DNA of 64,000 nucleotides from Curvularia sp. ZM96 (GCA_022457065.1 JAJGBQ010000001.1:3720001-3784000), one strand, 5' to 3'. Positions 1 through 13,308 are shown, numbered from the stretch's first letter. A program made the numbers and translations. Notes: generated from the letters alone by a model not told the origin.

Positions 1-118
1 CGGATGGCTCTTGATCTTGTAATGTGTGACACAGAGAGTACCAAACGAAAATTGACACAAGGAAAATGTGGTATCGGTATTGGTATGATGATTGCTGTGT
101 CGTTCCTACTCAGGTTAT

Positions 119-919
119 TTACTCATCGTTGATCTTCTGGTTAGTGGGCACGTCCTTCTCAGACTTGCTCTGGATCATCATGCCCTTGTATCCAGTGATG
201 GGCTCGCTTCCTTGTGCCTGTAAAGTGTCAGTAGTGTCACAATACCAACATCCAAACAGCAAAATACGCACCTTCAGGTACTCCTCGGTAGCCTCTTGCC
301 ATTCCTTGGTCATGGTGCGGGGACGGACAGGGTTGGCAAACATGCGGGTGAAGGCGAAGACGGCGAAAGCACCGGCAATGACGGCGGAAGAGAGGAGGAA
401 GACGTTGCGGCCCTCATCCGGAGGCGGGGGTCGGCGAGGACCGTGGGGGCCGAAGGCGATGTAATAGGCTGTAAAAAGAAAAAAACTGTCAGCCCAATGC
501 CTGCATAGACGCATTTCCAATGTTTTGTGATGACTTGACGTTCGGCAAACGAGATACCGCGGGCCGAGTCGGCCATGTCGACCAAAACACCAGATACGTC
601 ATACGAGGTTTTGCAGCACCCAATTGTGCGCGATGGTGAGGTACGCACCGGCCTTCTTCTCTTGCATAGTCAACTCCTTCCAATCGGTCTTCATGCGGTC
701 CCTAAGCGTCATCCACAGGTCGGCCTGCTCCTGAGGAGGCATGTCTTCCCATCGCTTCTCGATGTTTGCGAGGGTCGGGTTGGAGATGGCGTGGGCCTGG
801 CGAGACTGCTGAAGCTGGCAAGCTACCGGGGCAGCCCTGGGGAGAGCTGTGCGTGTCGCGGTCGAGGGAATGACGGCAGCCGAGCTCCTGGAAGCGCGGA
901 CGATGGACGAGCGAAACAT
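119..919 (-). CDS. COX5: Cytochrome c oxidase subunit 5 (COX IV family), mitochondrial
   Basis: Nuclear subunit of respiratory complex IV in the inner mitochondrial membrane. Three exons on the minus strand, 649-919, 272-468 and 119-217, joined by GT-AG introns of 180 and 54 nt, give 188 aa with phase closing exactly. Residues 1-42 are Arg/Ser/Ala-rich with no acidic residues, a typical import presequence; a mature start near QAHAISNP fits the family. The soluble part has the W-E-D-M-P-P-Q-E-Q-A-D-L-W block seen in fungal COX5/mammalian COX4. One membrane span lies at about residues 112-134, and the C-terminal tail faces the intermembrane space. The start is the first ATG in frame. Identification is by recognised family sequence; whether it is a normoxic or hypoxic isoform cannot be told from this window. 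Confidence 0.93.
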
Positions 920-1890
920 GGCGGCGGGTGGAGTGGAGAGTGTCGGACGATGAAAAAGAAGGGGAGGAGATTCCCGTCGAGGGACCTAGAGGTGCCAATG
1001 GATCGTGGTGATGATGGAGTCGAAGGTGGGCCAGGAGAGCTGTCTTGCAAAATGCGGTTGCAGAGGAACGCCAAGGTGGTGGAACGATCATTTCGCCGTG
1101 GCCCGAGCGTTCTAATCGGCCAATCAGTGTCTCAGCGTTAGCCTGGTCGGCAACCTATCCAGACTTCGTCATATGTCATTACGATGACTTTTGTAGTACT
1201 TTTTGTCGAGATTGAGATATGCTCATGAGTGAGTAAATAGAGTAGTCATGATATATATTGGCTTATGCTGCGCGGTCGTACTGCAATTGTAGGGCAACTT
1301 TCTGCTGGTAAACAAACAATCGCAGCTGTTATAACATCGTTTTCCAACGCGATAAGACAACAAACGTGCATTCCCTCGTCAGTGAATTACAAGATAAGAG
1401 CAGTCCTTTATAGCATATACGTCAAAGGTTATTTATACTATCCACTCTCCTTTACCACGGCGTTGGGTGTACCAAAGGCCGCAAATTTGCTCAATGGCGG
1501 GGTAGTAAAGAGAGGATGCAACACAACGCAAACCTTACTCCGTCGAGAATCATGGCGAGAGATGTACTACTGCTCGCAGATCAAAAACTGCAAATAGACT
1601 TTGGAATTGCTGGCATAATTTATCGTCGGTATACCTGCCTGTGTACAGACGGTGTAGGCGCCACCTACATGGCCGCGATGGGAAAGAAATGCATGCAGTG
1701 CAACCTGACCATATCCGAAGCGCCCTCGAACCTGGATGTCTACCAGCAAAAGACACATCCAAACAACCTAGTCTCTGAGTTGGACAACCCCATGGGAACA
1801 GTATTTGCCCTAGTGTAGACGACAGACACCCGTCCCGTGATCGGAGCAGTGGCGGGACCGGGGCTATGCTCATCATCACTCGAAAGCTCC

Positions 1891-1908
1891 GAGCTCAAGC
1901 TTGAGCTC
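1891..1908. repeat. 18-bp perfect palindrome
   Basis: The sequence GAGCTCAAGCTTGAGCTC equals its own reverse complement. It leads directly into a run of CAGCTC/CAACTC hexamers (to about 1950). It could be a dimeric factor site or chance in a simple-sequence tract. Confidence 0.7.
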
Positions 1909-2854
1909 CAGCTCCAACTCCAACGTACAGCTCCAACTCCAGCTCCAGCATGCTTTTGCCCCAGTTCTCACACGCACTTGTTTCGAGCTCCAGTGATCCG
2001 CCGTGATAGCAGGCGGCGGCGTGGCGGGCCCCCAAACTTCTATAACATAATACAATATGTGTGTCGAGCCCCGTCCCGGCCGCGGATACGCCACGCCTCA
2101 TCTTGACCTAAAGTCGGCTTTGCTTGGTGGGGAGAATCTCGGTGGTTACACATTGCTAATGCTCGCCTCGCCTCCCCACGAACCGGTGATCCGATCTCAG
2201 CGTGGTGCGCGTTTGGTTGCGTCTTTATCGAGTGACCAAAAGAGCTTTGTCCAGCGGCAACCCGCGCCGCAAAGGCGTGCTTTTGACCACTCGCACTGAT
2301 TACGAGACGCACGCATACTTCTTTCGTAAGCGTTTGATACCACGGCAGCAATTGCGTGGCGTGCCGCGCCTACATGGGCGTTTTGCAGCAGGCTGGTGCA
2401 GCGATATGCGGCATCCAATGCACGAGGCTGCGAGTTTCACAAAGGGCATCAAGGTACTTGGCGTAAAGTAAGGTTATGGGCAATGTCGCGAGATAGTCGC
2501 CACAGCCTTGGCTGTTATACTGCCAGACCAAAGGGGTATCCGAGCTGATCTTCACGCCGTCCGGTCTACTCCGCGGCCTCGAACTGTCATCATGCTCGCC
2601 CGAGGTTGCAGAGCCTCAGCCGTATCTGACGACCAGACAGCCGGCCGGATGTGTGGGAAGGCGCAAAGTGTGTAATTGGGCCCAGGCGTGCGCTGCATAT
2701 CCGATTGCAGAAAAAGAACTAAAAACCTGTGACGTCCTCAGGGCTGGTAGCTATTTAGCTTGCCCCTCCCTCACCCCACCTAGCCCAGACCCAACAAAAC
2801 ACTGCACCGACCACAAAAATCTGCCTCTCACCACCTGCCCATCACCTCATCGCA

Positions 2855-2861
2855 TATATAA
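2855..2861 (+). promoter_or_regulatory. TATA box of gpd
   Basis: TATATAA lies 75 bp before the gpd start codon, after a C/T-rich stretch (about 2760-2830). This is the usual layout of strong fungal glycolytic promoters. Function is inferred from position and sequence only. Confidence 0.7.
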
Positions 2862-2935
2862 GCCAGTGAGCCTCGCCGTGTTTGCATTCCCCAATTCCAG
2901 TCTGTTAACTTTCGCAGCATTACACTCAGTTCATC

Positions 2936-4178
2936 ATGGTCGTCAAGGTATGCTCCCGCTGCTACCCCGCTGGTCCCGGACGCACGCGATTGACACGTCC
3001 TCACAGGTTGGTATCAACGGCTTCGGTCGCATTGGCCGTATCGTCTTCCGCAATGCGTAGGTGTCCTCGAATCCATTGATCCAGTGCGTATCAAAGCTAA
3101 TCGTAGCTCGCAGCATCGAGCACAACGACGTCGAGATTGTCGCCGTCAACGACCCCTTCATCGAGCCCCACTACGCTGTAAGCACATCCTACCGTCAGAG
3201 CATCCATGGGCGGAGCAGCACAGGCTAACATCTACATAGGCGTACATGCTCAAGTATGACAGCACACACGGCCAGTTCAAGGGCGACATCAAGGTTGACG
3301 GCAACAACCTGACCGTCAACGGCAAGACCGTCCGCTTCCACATGGAGAAGGACCCCGCCAACATCCCATGGAGCGAGACCGGCGCCTACTACGTCGTCGA
3401 GTCCACCGGTGTCTTCACCACCACCGAGAAGGCCAAGGCCCACTTGAAGGGTGGAGCCAAGAAGGTTGTCATCTCTGCTCCTTCCGCCGATGCCCCCATG
3501 TTCGTCATGGGTGTCAACCACGAGACCTACAAGTCTGACATTGAGGTGCTCTCCAACGCCTCCTGCACAACCAACTGCCTGGCTCCTCTTGCCAAGGTCA
3601 TCCACGACAAGTACACCATCATTGAGGGTCTCATGACCACCATCCACTCCTACACTGCCACCCAGAAGGTCGTTGACGGCCCCTCTGCCAAGGACTGGCG
3701 TGGTGGCCGCACCGCTGCTCAGAACATCATTCCCAGCAGCACTGGTGCCGCCAAGGCTGTCGGCAAGGTCATCCCCGAGCTCAACGGCAAGCTCACTGGT
3801 ATGGCCATGCGTGTCCCCACCGCCAACGTCTCGGTTGTCGACTTGACTGTCCGCATCGAGAAGGGTGCTTCTTACGACGAGATCAAGCAGGCCGTCAAGG
3901 AGGCTTCCGAGGGCTCCCTTAACGGTACGTCCCCTATGCATTAAAATTCCATGTACACAGGCTAATACAACGCAGGTATCCTTGGCTACACTGAGGACGA
4001 CATTGTCTCCACTGACCTGAACGGCGACAACCGCTCCTCCATCTTCGACGCCAAGGCCGGTATCTCCCTGAACAAGAACTTCGTCAAGCTCGTCTCCTGG
4101 TACGACAATGAGTGGGGTTACTCCCGCCGTGTCCTCGACCTTCTGGTCTACATTGCCAAGATTGACGGCAATGCTTAG
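2936..4178 (+). CDS. gpdA: Glyceraldehyde-3-phosphate dehydrogenase
   Basis: Cytosolic glycolytic enzyme, oxidises glyceraldehyde-3-phosphate to 1,3-bisphosphoglycerate with NAD+. Five exons: 2936-2947, 3007-3056, 3114-3177, 3240-3924 and 3976-4178, coding for 337 aa, the standard length. The first exon holds only four codons (M-V-V-K). The N-terminal Rossmann motif GINGFGRIGR is present. The active-site Cys is C151 in SNASCTTNC and the partner His is H178 in TTIHSYT. The C-terminal NEWGYSRRV block is intact. Codon use is strongly biased to C-ending codons, as expected for very high expression, and the TATA box is near. The track-visible frame alone misses exons 1-3 and 5; the start was set by the conserved MVVKVGING. 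Confidence 0.97.
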
Positions 4179-6036
4179 GAGTCAGGACAGAGCCAGGCAA
4201 TGCCTAAACTCTAAAACAAATCTTCAAAACATTATGAATCAATGGATCTTCAGTGTTTCTGGCTAGGCGCGGATACCGCGGGGACGAAAATAAGGGCTTA
4301 GCGATGATTTAGTTATGCTAGACATGAAATCAACGAATAATAATTATCGCAACAATTGTTCACAAGCTCGAATACAATGAGGTGACGTTGAAGCTCCCCA
4401 TACCCATCTGCAAGTTAGTGGAGCTGCCCCTGTCGATGCGTTTTCTAGCGTCGCTCACGAGTTAGTTCCCGAGGTACAGAGAGCAAGCATGCGGAGAAGT
4501 TCGTCTCGATGCTCATGCGAACGATGTGTCTGCGGATCCTCTTTCCCGCTTTTAGTGTACAGTTCCTAAGCCTCGGGAGTTTGTTTTGGACTGGTCTCCG
4601 TAATATGGCGAGAACGAAGCGGGAGAAATCGGGTAGCCAACATGATGGTGAAAAGAGGCTGGGTACTCTCGGCTTTGATCCATCGCCAACACCGAAAGTT
4701 GTACACAGCTTTTTTACGTGCCTTGTCTTGTTCTAATATAAGTAAAGAGAAAAGACCCTTTAGTCTTATAGGCGTACACCATAGTCGTGCTTTATTTCAC
4801 GTGTCACAATTCCTCTTCGAAACATGGCCATATTCATAGGCTTGAAACTAGGAGCGGAATCTGTTGCTCTAAGAAACCTGGCTTCGATTAGACTGTATTC
4901 TAGAGACTAATATAACCTTACTAACTCTTGTACCTCTTATTGTTAGGAAGTGAACATGATCGCTATCGGTTGCTGATGTTCAGTTACTACATATAGAATC
5001 TAGTTTTGATGCTTAAGAAATAGAATGATAATCCGGAAATGTAAATTAATGAACATGGATTAATATACGGCGCAATCCTTGCTCTAAAAAGCAACACTGC
5101 ATATCTGCAGTGTTCTTTCGTGTGTGTCAAGTGTGGTGGCCTTACATTGCTGTCATGTTCGCAAGACTAGTGGCTAGTAACGAAACGGTATTTAGAGTTT
5201 CAGTTTAGACCAGACATATGCCGAAGTCTACAGCATCATGTTACAGCACCAAAGTAAAGGTCGAGAGGCCACTCGCGTATGGCGCTAAATAACTTGGCAT
5301 CGCTTAGTCATGTGATGAGGCTTGGCCATCCATGGAACCTGTCATGCAACGCTCCACTTTATCCCTTACTATCAAAAACGACCTCACCTAAACCTGTCTT
5401 TAAGAAGCCGAAAATAACTGTCATACAAATCGTGGTAGTTTCAGCTATATCTGCGCGTTGTAGAGATACAGAAGTTGGTAAAAGAAGCTCCAAGGTGCGT
5501 TCGACTTTGAACGCGATGCAAGCAACAGCCATCAAAGGCTGCAGCGGCATATCAACCTCCTGACTGTTTTGCAGAATAACGCACATTAAGAGAAATCCGC
5601 TCTCCTGTAAAGCCAGGGTTGTTGGCAACTTTACCGTACAATAGGCCACAGTCTCTAGCTCGATGCGGTAACAAGATATCCTGGTGAGTATACATTTCTT
5701 CAGTGTCGGGGATAATTTCTGGCTTCCTATCAACCCGCTTCCTCCGAGGGTCGGCACCAGGCAAGACAAGACTAGTGCTCACTATCTTCGCTTGCTTGCT
5801 TAGCCATAATCCTAGACATTCTGTGAAATGTCCCACCCGGCTTTGTCAGACACCACATCAAACACAGTTTTGACTCTCGCAATTCCACCAAACACACGTG
5901 CCAAATTATGAGACAACGTGTGTAAAATTACACGGCTCTACACATGATGTTCATGTCGTACTAACATATAAACCTAGCTGCCGGCCCGCGAGTGTGAAGC
6001 GAGGCTTACTAGCTCGCTTCACCATCAAGTAAAGTC
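4179..6036. other. Intergenic region, gpd to histone deacetylase
   Basis: No supported gene. The stretch from about 4830 to 5270 is AT-richer than its neighbours and holds many short ORF fragments on both strands without recognisable motifs. The last 100 bases before 6037 form the 5' leader of the histone deacetylase gene. Confidence 0.55.
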
Positions 6037-8926
6037 ATGGACGACGAAGACTTCCAAATGGGAGACGACTCAATTATCGTCTCCACAGAACCAAACGGTG
6101 ACCATGCACCAGATACAGTGGTCCCGTCTGAAATCTTTGGAAATATCAAGGGTCCACCGTTGTCTAAACAAGAGCAGTTACCTTTCCACAGTCCCTCCAA
6201 AAGCTCTTTGTTGCAGCCGACTACCCACCAAAGCAACCCTGGGTTCCACCAGAAGGCAAATTCGCCTAGTGACTGGTCAGACAAAATGAGTTCATCAAGG
6301 CCAAACCCAGCTCGACACGCAAGTCCACAGGTCCGCGTGCCTCGTAAGCCAAAGTCTTCGCTTGTTTATCGGACGTCAAAGACAGGTCTTGTTTATGACC
6401 CCCGCATGCGTTTTCATGCCGAGCTTCCGGACATGAATATTAATCCGGATGACATACATCCAGAAGATCCTCGGCGTATCCATGCGATTTTCGAGGAACT
6501 CAGGCAAGCAGGGCTGGTATCCTCCAGCAGTTCAGAAGAAGACCAAGATCATTGCTGGAGGATCGCGGCTCGGTTCGCCACTAGACCTGAGATACTGCTG
6601 ATTCATACTGAAGAACATTACGAACTTGTGCGGTCGTTCCAACGTACGTTTGTATTTATTTTTGGTCGATTGAGTTGAACGATACTAATTTCTGAACTAG
6701 AAATGACCGCTGATGAGTTGAAGTATGAAGCTGAGCGGCTTGACTCAATCTATCTCAACAACTCAACCTACGAGTGTGCGAAGCTTGCGGCTGGTGGTGC
6801 TATTGAAGCTTGTAAAGCAGTCGTACAGGGTGCCGTGCGTAACGCAGTCGCCATCATCCGCCCTCCCGGACATCATGCGGAGAGTGATCAACCATCGGGA
6901 TTTTGCATCTTCAACAACGTTCCAATTGCCACCCGCGTATGTCAGAATGACTATCCTGAAACTTGTCGCAAGGTATTGATCCTTGACTGGGATGTACACC
7001 ATGGCAACGGCATCCAGCATGCATTCTATGATGATCCGAATGTGCTATACATCTCACTGCACGTTTTCAAGAACGGAAATTTCTATCCTAATCTCCCCGA
7101 CGGTAACCTTGACTATTGCGGTGAAGGACGCGGCGAAGGGAAGAACGTGAACATACCTTGGGCAGAACATGGTATGGGTGACTCGGAGTATCTTTACGCT
7201 TTCCAACAAATCGTTATGCCGATCGCTACAGAGTTCAACCCGGATCTTGTCATCATCTCAGCTGGATTCGACGCAGCCGAGGGTGACTTGTTGGGTGGTT
7301 GCTTTGTTACCCCAGCCTGTTACGGTCACATGACGCATATGCTCATGAGCTTAGCCCAAGGAAAGCTTGTTGTATGTCTTGAAGGTGGCTATAACCTGCG
7401 GTCGATTGCACGTTCTGCGTTAGCAGTGACGAAAGTTCTCATGCTGGAACCTCCGGATCGCTTACTTGATGACCTACCAGCGCCAAAAGATAGCGCAGTG
7501 TATATTGTTGAGAAAGTCAAACGCCAGCATTCGAAATACTGGAAATCGCTGTATCCCAAACACCTCGAGAAATCGGATCCCGGTTACCAGGACACATACC
7601 CGTTGAACGAGGTCATCCGAGAATGGCAAAGTAAACGCCTGGCTGCAGCGCACTTGATGGTGCCCCTTCCTCCCCTTCAGATCAACAAAGCAGGCTTGGC
7701 GCAAACATTTGAGCACAATGTTGTCGCTACGTAAGTAACATGCGCTCGCTATGAGGATTCGCGCTGACCAGTAGCAGACCAAGGTTCATGGAGCCATTCC
7801 CCCTTCTCGTGATCTTCCATGACCCACCGAATTACAAAGATCATTCCGACCCCATCAGTGGTAAAGGGGAGCTTCACAACACATATCTCGTGAGTTCAAC
7901 GACAGTCTCGTGCTGTGTAATGACTGACTCTGGACTGAAGACTGATGTTACCAAGAGGTATATTGACTGGGCAATCAGAAACGATTTCCAGGTGATGGAT
8001 GTCAATATCCCCAGGGTGGTGACCGTTGAAGATGTGAGCTGTGCGAAGTCTTTGAGTAGCGAAGCCTTGCTAATGTGAGCTAGCCGGACATTGGTTTCAC
8101 AAAATCAGACGACTCGGCAGTTCGTGCGCAGCAAACACGTGAGCTGGCAAGTTATTTGTGGGAGAACTATATCGAGTATGTCAGCAAAGGAATTGTTGAG
8201 GATACGTACTGACGGAGAGTTAGGCCGAACGAAGCCACACAAGTCTTTCTAATGGGTGTCGGTGACGCATATACAGGGCTTGTCGATCTGCTCAGCCACA
8301 ACGGTAAGTTTCACTCCATGGTATTGAGATGCAAGCGCTAAGTGTCCAGAAAATTGCACCGATCCCGATAGTCCGGTTCAATGTCTTATTGGATTTGTGT
8401 CAGACTCGACGATTCAGTCCATTAGACGGGCGACGGATGACACTATTGCCAACTGGTACCACTCGGTATGTAACCCCCGATCCCAAGTAGTTGACCTAGC
8501 TAATGGAATTAGCACTCTATGATCTTTGTGAAGAACAGCCATTTCGTCTGGGACCCGAGTCGCTCACGCAAAATGCGCAAGAAGCTCGGAAACCTCATCA
8601 AGTCCCCTGTGGATACCCTGGATGACATGCTCAGGGTGCATTTGGAGGAGGTGCAGGAGCTGCTTTTGGAGAAGAAGGGCGAGCTTGAAGAGATGGACGA
8701 TACATCCAGTCGCACTGACGAAGGTCCGCCGACGACGACACCAATAGGACTCCAGAGTTCGCCCCTCCCGAACGTGCCTTATAGCTCGAGGCGATTCGAG
8801 CCCAGCACGCGGCAAGACAACGTAATTAGCGCCCTGAAAAGCCCAAAGATGCCGGCGGTGGGCCTGTTTGCCGTGAGCCCCAAGACGTCAGGAACCAGGA
8901 GTCCTATGAAAAGACCCCCATCTTGA
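6037..8926 (+). CDS. hda1: Class II histone deacetylase, HDA1/Clr3 type
   Basis: Zinc-dependent lysine deacetylase of chromatin, acting in gene silencing. Eight exons: 6037-6643, 6701-7730, 7778-7889, 7941-8033, 8084-8175, 8224-8303, 8350-8465 and 8513-8926; all phases close to 847 aa. The catalytic domain spans about residues 130-490. It has RPPGHHAE with the His pair at 260-261, zinc ligands in DWDVHHGNG (D300, H302) and ISAGFDAAEGD (D393), and the active-site Tyr in EGGYNL (Y433). These residues are all intact. Exons 3-8 encode the C-terminal Arb2-like domain typical of HDA1/Clr3, followed by an acidic helical stretch and a Ser/Pro-rich tail. The N-terminal about 110 residues are low complexity. 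HC-toxin producers carry related enzymes, but nothing here shows toxin resistance. Confidence 0.95.
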
Positions 8927-10560
8927 GCCGCGGTGGGACCTGAGTCAGCGGGACGGCAGCCGCTCGCGTTCTGTTCCTCTCCTCTTGCATGACCAAGGCG
9001 TTTTCTTACTTTCCATAGGATGGGCTGTCGTAACCTTTTTGTGGGCCATTCAATCTTGTACCGGTACACTTACTACTACTACCACCATGCAAACTGGGGC
9101 CTTTGACGTTTTTACTCCTATATTCTAAGTGTTTTTTTGTTTCCTTTACAACTGAAGCTTTTGGGTTACTACTACTAGTTCTGTAGAATAATGTGATTAG
9201 TGAGAGCCCGATAGAATCTAATCTGCCCGCCACATATGAAGGATGCGATGCCCGCTTTCGTAGCCTAGTTCGCTTTCTACCTTCCTCACATGGTTCTTCC
9301 TGACATGAAGGATGGATAGTATATCGGTGCGAAGACCCGTCTTCGAATACATACGCGCCTTGTTTGGCTCGCTGATTACTCCCGCCCCTCCCCCCATTCC
9401 CTTCCCATCGCCTCCCCGCTCTCTCTCCCGTCTCCCGTCTCCTCTCGCACCCACCCGCATCTTACCTCGCAAGCGCCTCAGGCTAGCATCGTGTTTGCTG
9501 AGCGCAGTGACGCCACAAAAAAAAGATGGATGCCTGCCAAGGCCGATAGGGTAGGCTGGCTGCCTTTTCTTGGCACCGCATCTCTTCTGGCTGGGAAAAC
9601 TAGACTCGCTTTGTGCTGGCGGGCTCGAAGCTCATTCCTCCAAATGCCAACTCAGCTCTGCCTCCTCCCCACCCCACTCCACTTGCACGCCAGCTCGTGC
9701 ACAGGGGTGTGCCCGGCTGTGCTGAACGAACGAACAAGCTCACACACCGTAAGTCGCTCCAATGGTAGAAGCTAGGCTGTGCGGCGCGCTCTTGGGAAAA
9801 GCGTCGCTGGAGCGGATTTGCTGTGCCACACATGCTGCTTGCAATAAGGAAAATGGAACGTTGGGGAAGATCTCCATGCGGGCGCGTATATGGATGGTAT
9901 ATGTGGAGACAAGATACAGAAATAGCACACAAGTAACATACTTTCGTAGTATCTCCCCCCACCCACCTTCAAGCACAAAGTCCATGTCCAGCCTCCCCCT
10001 TCAAGCCCTGCTGACTGCTGACGGGTGTGGGCCCCGCTATTGCCCGACCAGCTCATCCTGACGTTAAGTGTAACGCCTTCAGCCATGGGATCGGGGACAA
10101 GGGCAATCCTGCACGCAGCGGCTTCAAGCGTGTGCGGTGATTGGCGCGAGTAGCGGACAACAAAGAAGAAAAGGGCTTACTGTAGCGGCCGCCTAAAAAA
10201 AGGGTGCTGGCCTATTACCATGACTGGTACGCGAGATAGGCGGCTGGCGGGGACGGGCTGAGGTTTTGGCGCGATAACTTCTAGGCTTGGGGATGGGGTG
10301 CGATGCGTTGCTTTAAGGTTGGGGCGCACACACTCTGCGAGTATAGGGTACTTTCTGCCTCCCCCCACTCGCCATCCCTTCTGCATTGTTCGTCTTACCT
10401 TGACGTACGGACTCCTGGAAATCAATCTCTTTATTCTCTTACCGACGACCCGGGATTGCGGATCGAATGCGGTTGGTCCTTGGACTTCAGGCCTATTAGC
10501 TGGACTTGGGATACCTTCGTGATTGCATCTCTCTTGCTATTAATCTATAACTGCCGCACG
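8927..10560. other. Intergenic region upstream of cupredoxin gene
   Basis: No gene supported. Contains C-rich tracts near 9380-9450 and 9950-9970 and an AT-rich stretch after the deacetylase stop that probably serves as its 3' UTR. Frames open in both directions are short and compositionally biased. Confidence 0.5.
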
Positions 10561-11846
10561 ATGAGGCTCACGTCGAGTGCCGGGCTGGCAATTGCTGCTA
10601 GCCAGTTTCTTTTTTCTTCTGCTCTCGCCCAAGACTTTAACACCTTGTCGTATTCGGTGGTTCCAACAGCTTCGTCGTCGACCGCATCATCACAGCCAAC
10701 GCCCTCGAGGGAACCGACAGTCCATCTCATCAAAGCCGGCGCGGGAGGCTTCAAGTTTACGCCACAGGAGCTCCACAATGTGTCAGTGGGTGACATTGTA
10801 AGCTGGGAGTTTTATCCGCCTGACCATTCCGTTGCGAGGGCAGAATTTGGCTCAGCATGTGTGCCGTACGAAGACACAGGGAAAGACAAAGTAGGCTTCT
10901 GGTCTGAAACGCAGTGGGTCAATAATACAGATGAGGTTTGCATGCCCCAGATCTCCAAAGATGGTAGGAGTATACTGACCTTTTTCTAGCTTACCTACTT
11001 CAACGTCACCATCAATTCGACGGAGCCCATATTCTTCTACTGTGCGGCACCAAACAGCTGCATTGGTGAGCACATGGTCGGCGTCATCAACCCCAACTCG
11101 ACACAGACATTGGCTGCGCAGGTCCAAGCTGCTGCCCAGGCAGACTTTCAGATAGCACCTGGTCAGCCAATCCCTGCAGAGGCTTCGTCCACTCTTTCTA
11201 GCCACTATGGACCGACTGGAACATCCGCACCAAGCAACAACACTGGAAACCATAGCAGTTCCTCGCTTTCTGGCGGAGCTATAGCCGGCATCGTTGTAGG
11301 TGCTGTCGCATTCCTGGTGATTTGCGCGGCGCTTTTCTTCTTTATGGGCCGTTCGAAGTCGTTGAAGGAGACACTCAAGCAACAAAATGCCCCGAACCAC
11401 GGGGATCCGCACATGAGCCAGCAATACGGAGCCGGAATGCCCTATGGCGATGGAGGTCTTGCGTCGCCTGGCTTCCCACCATCTCGTCCTGGATATGCCA
11501 CGCCTCCGCCAGGCCAGCATGGCGATTATGGCTTTGGCTCGCCGCCTCAATATGGCCAGCACAGTGTTGGTGAACAGCACCCAAGTGGGTGGGCTAGCCC
11601 AACACCACACCAAGGACACTTGAGCATGATGAGCAACACGAGCGGCATGAGCCAACAACAGTAAGTAGTGAAGTGAGTTTTTTGAAGTTAGGATAGTTGC
11701 TGACGTTTTTTCCCCTTAGGATGGATCAGTTAAAGTACGCGCACATGACGGCACAGCCAGCTCCGGCAGAGCTGCATAGTCCGCCGCTTCAGCAGCAGTC
11801 TTTTTCGGCCGAGCTAGAGGCGCCTAGTAATGACAAGACGAGATAA
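10561..11846 (+). CDS. Extracellular serine-rich cupredoxin-like protein with C-terminal membrane span
   Basis: Three exons, 10561-10935, 10990-11660 and 11720-11846, give 390 aa. The first intron uses a less usual donor (GTTTGC), but phase and protein continuity support it. Residues 1-23 form a signal peptide ending SSALA. A Ser/Thr-rich spacer follows, then a plastocyanin-like domain (about 55-160) with the ligand set His in PPDHS, Cys in FFYCAAPNSC and Met in GEHMVG. A second Ser/Thr/Asn-rich stretch leads to a membrane helix at about 223-244 and a cytoplasmic tail rich in Gly, Pro, Gln and Tyr. Family knowledge: such fungal proteins sit at the cell surface and many lack proven redox activity. 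Copper binding here is inferred from the ligands. The start is chosen because the upstream extension of the frame would bury the signal peptide. Confidence 0.85.
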
Positions 11847-13308
11847 GGGGACAAGAGAAAAGAACAAGCATTTTGCGTAGGGCGTTTGTATGGGTGGTTC
11901 ATTGTTTGTTTGGCTCAATTTGTTCATGTACAGGGAAACTATGCGATACCAGGGCCTCAGGCAGTAAGGCAAGGTGCAGGAGTTAGTATACCATGTGATA
12001 ATACAGTTTTTAGAAGACGTGCTCGCCGGTGACGGCCCTGGTTTATGACGATCGTGGAGACGAGGTGGGTCGGGGCCGATGTAGCGTAGCAAGGTGGACT
12101 ACCTGCTTGGGCAATTTGGGCATTCGGGCATGATAATACTGCTGCTAGTACGGAGACATGACTCTGAGCCAAGTAGGAATTCCGAGCATAGAGAAGGTCG
12201 CGAACGGTGGGCGAAAATGCTGCTGGTCAGCCGGTGACGAAAGGAATCTGACCATGTATGTGTGTGTATGCATGTAACCAAGGAGCGTGATTGCCGATAT
12301 GAAGGCTGCAGTTGGAGTGTTACTTGGCTGGCCGGTAGCCCCGCATGTGTACAGACAGTCGGAAGATGCGGCAGAGAAGAGCGGTCTCGACGGGGGCGCG
12401 AAGAGGGTAGAAGGCAGGATAGAGCAGGGCGTATTGATCGTGTTTGGCGTCGCCGCGAGCGCAGTGCCAGCGTCGGCCCTTCTTGAGCGGCGCCCTATCA
12501 CGCGTGCGCGAGGCGTTGTCGAGTGAGAGAGAGGCATTCTCCAACGTGCCCGACTACCCGAGGGGCTAGCGCGGGCCGGGGGCTTGGTGTTATCGCAGGG
12601 AAAGAACGACCGTGGTACGCATTAGGTAATCCGACCCTCGGGCGGCCATGGCAGCCGCGCTGCGACGTCGGGAATAAGGCCCAGCGACCGAGTCCGCGGG
12701 ACCGCCAGCAGCCAGCAGGACGGCGAGGACAGAAAAACGGGCGTGGTGGCAGGTTAGCAGCAAGAAGGTCGGCGGGCTGGGAGCAAGAGCATGACTAGCA
12801 AGAGCGCGAATGCAAATTCTGTGGCCCACTGTATCGGCTAGGGGGGCAGCGGCAGCTAACAAACCGTCGTCATGTCGTCTTCCGGAAATTTTGGCCTGGA
12901 CATGTTCCCTCCAGGCCGGGCGCCTCAGCCCTGCACCATTGGGCAGTCGGCCGCGCCGCGACCAATTGCGGGCGCACGCAGCCTTGGGGTAGGCAATGCG
13001 GTAAGAATTACTCGATCGCTTACAGGATAGGCAGCTGTAGCACTATCTGGCCTGGCCTACCGAAGCCTCGAGACGTCACACGTGCGCTGCCGCAATGGTT
13101 TGCACGCCAGCCAAGCCCTTTCTCCCACTCGCTGCACGCGCATCAAGCCTCCTTCTTGCGTGGCCAGGCTTTACTTCTCCACGCCGTCGCCAGATCCGCT
13201 GTTTGGCTGTCCACGGCCCCGACTATGATGCACACGCCGGTTGCCCGATATTGTCGTCTTCCTCCGCCCTAGCATTCCCGCGACCCGCGACCCGCACCCT
13301 GTACAGAC
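11847..13308. other. Intergenic region, GC-rich
   Basis: No supported gene. The right half (about 12350-12990) is GC-rich and opens long but low-complexity frames on both strands; none shows a domain. The last 200 bases are C-rich and probably form promoter and leader of the cyclin gene. Confidence 0.5.

Larger units (their letters stand above)
920..2935. other. Intergenic region between COX5 and gpd promoter
   Basis: Shared upstream region of the divergent COX5 and gpd genes. Open frames here are short and lack family resemblance. It contains a C/T/A-biased hexamer repeat (about 1904-1950), an 18-bp perfect palindrome (1891-1908) and, near the right end, the pyrimidine-rich stretch and TATA box of the gpd promoter. 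Confidence 0.6.

Noticed and set aside
3225..3941. 238-codon minus-strand frame over gpd
   Set aside because: It is the antisense shadow of the highly biased GAPDH exon; its Gly/Asp/Val-rich content comes from codon bias.
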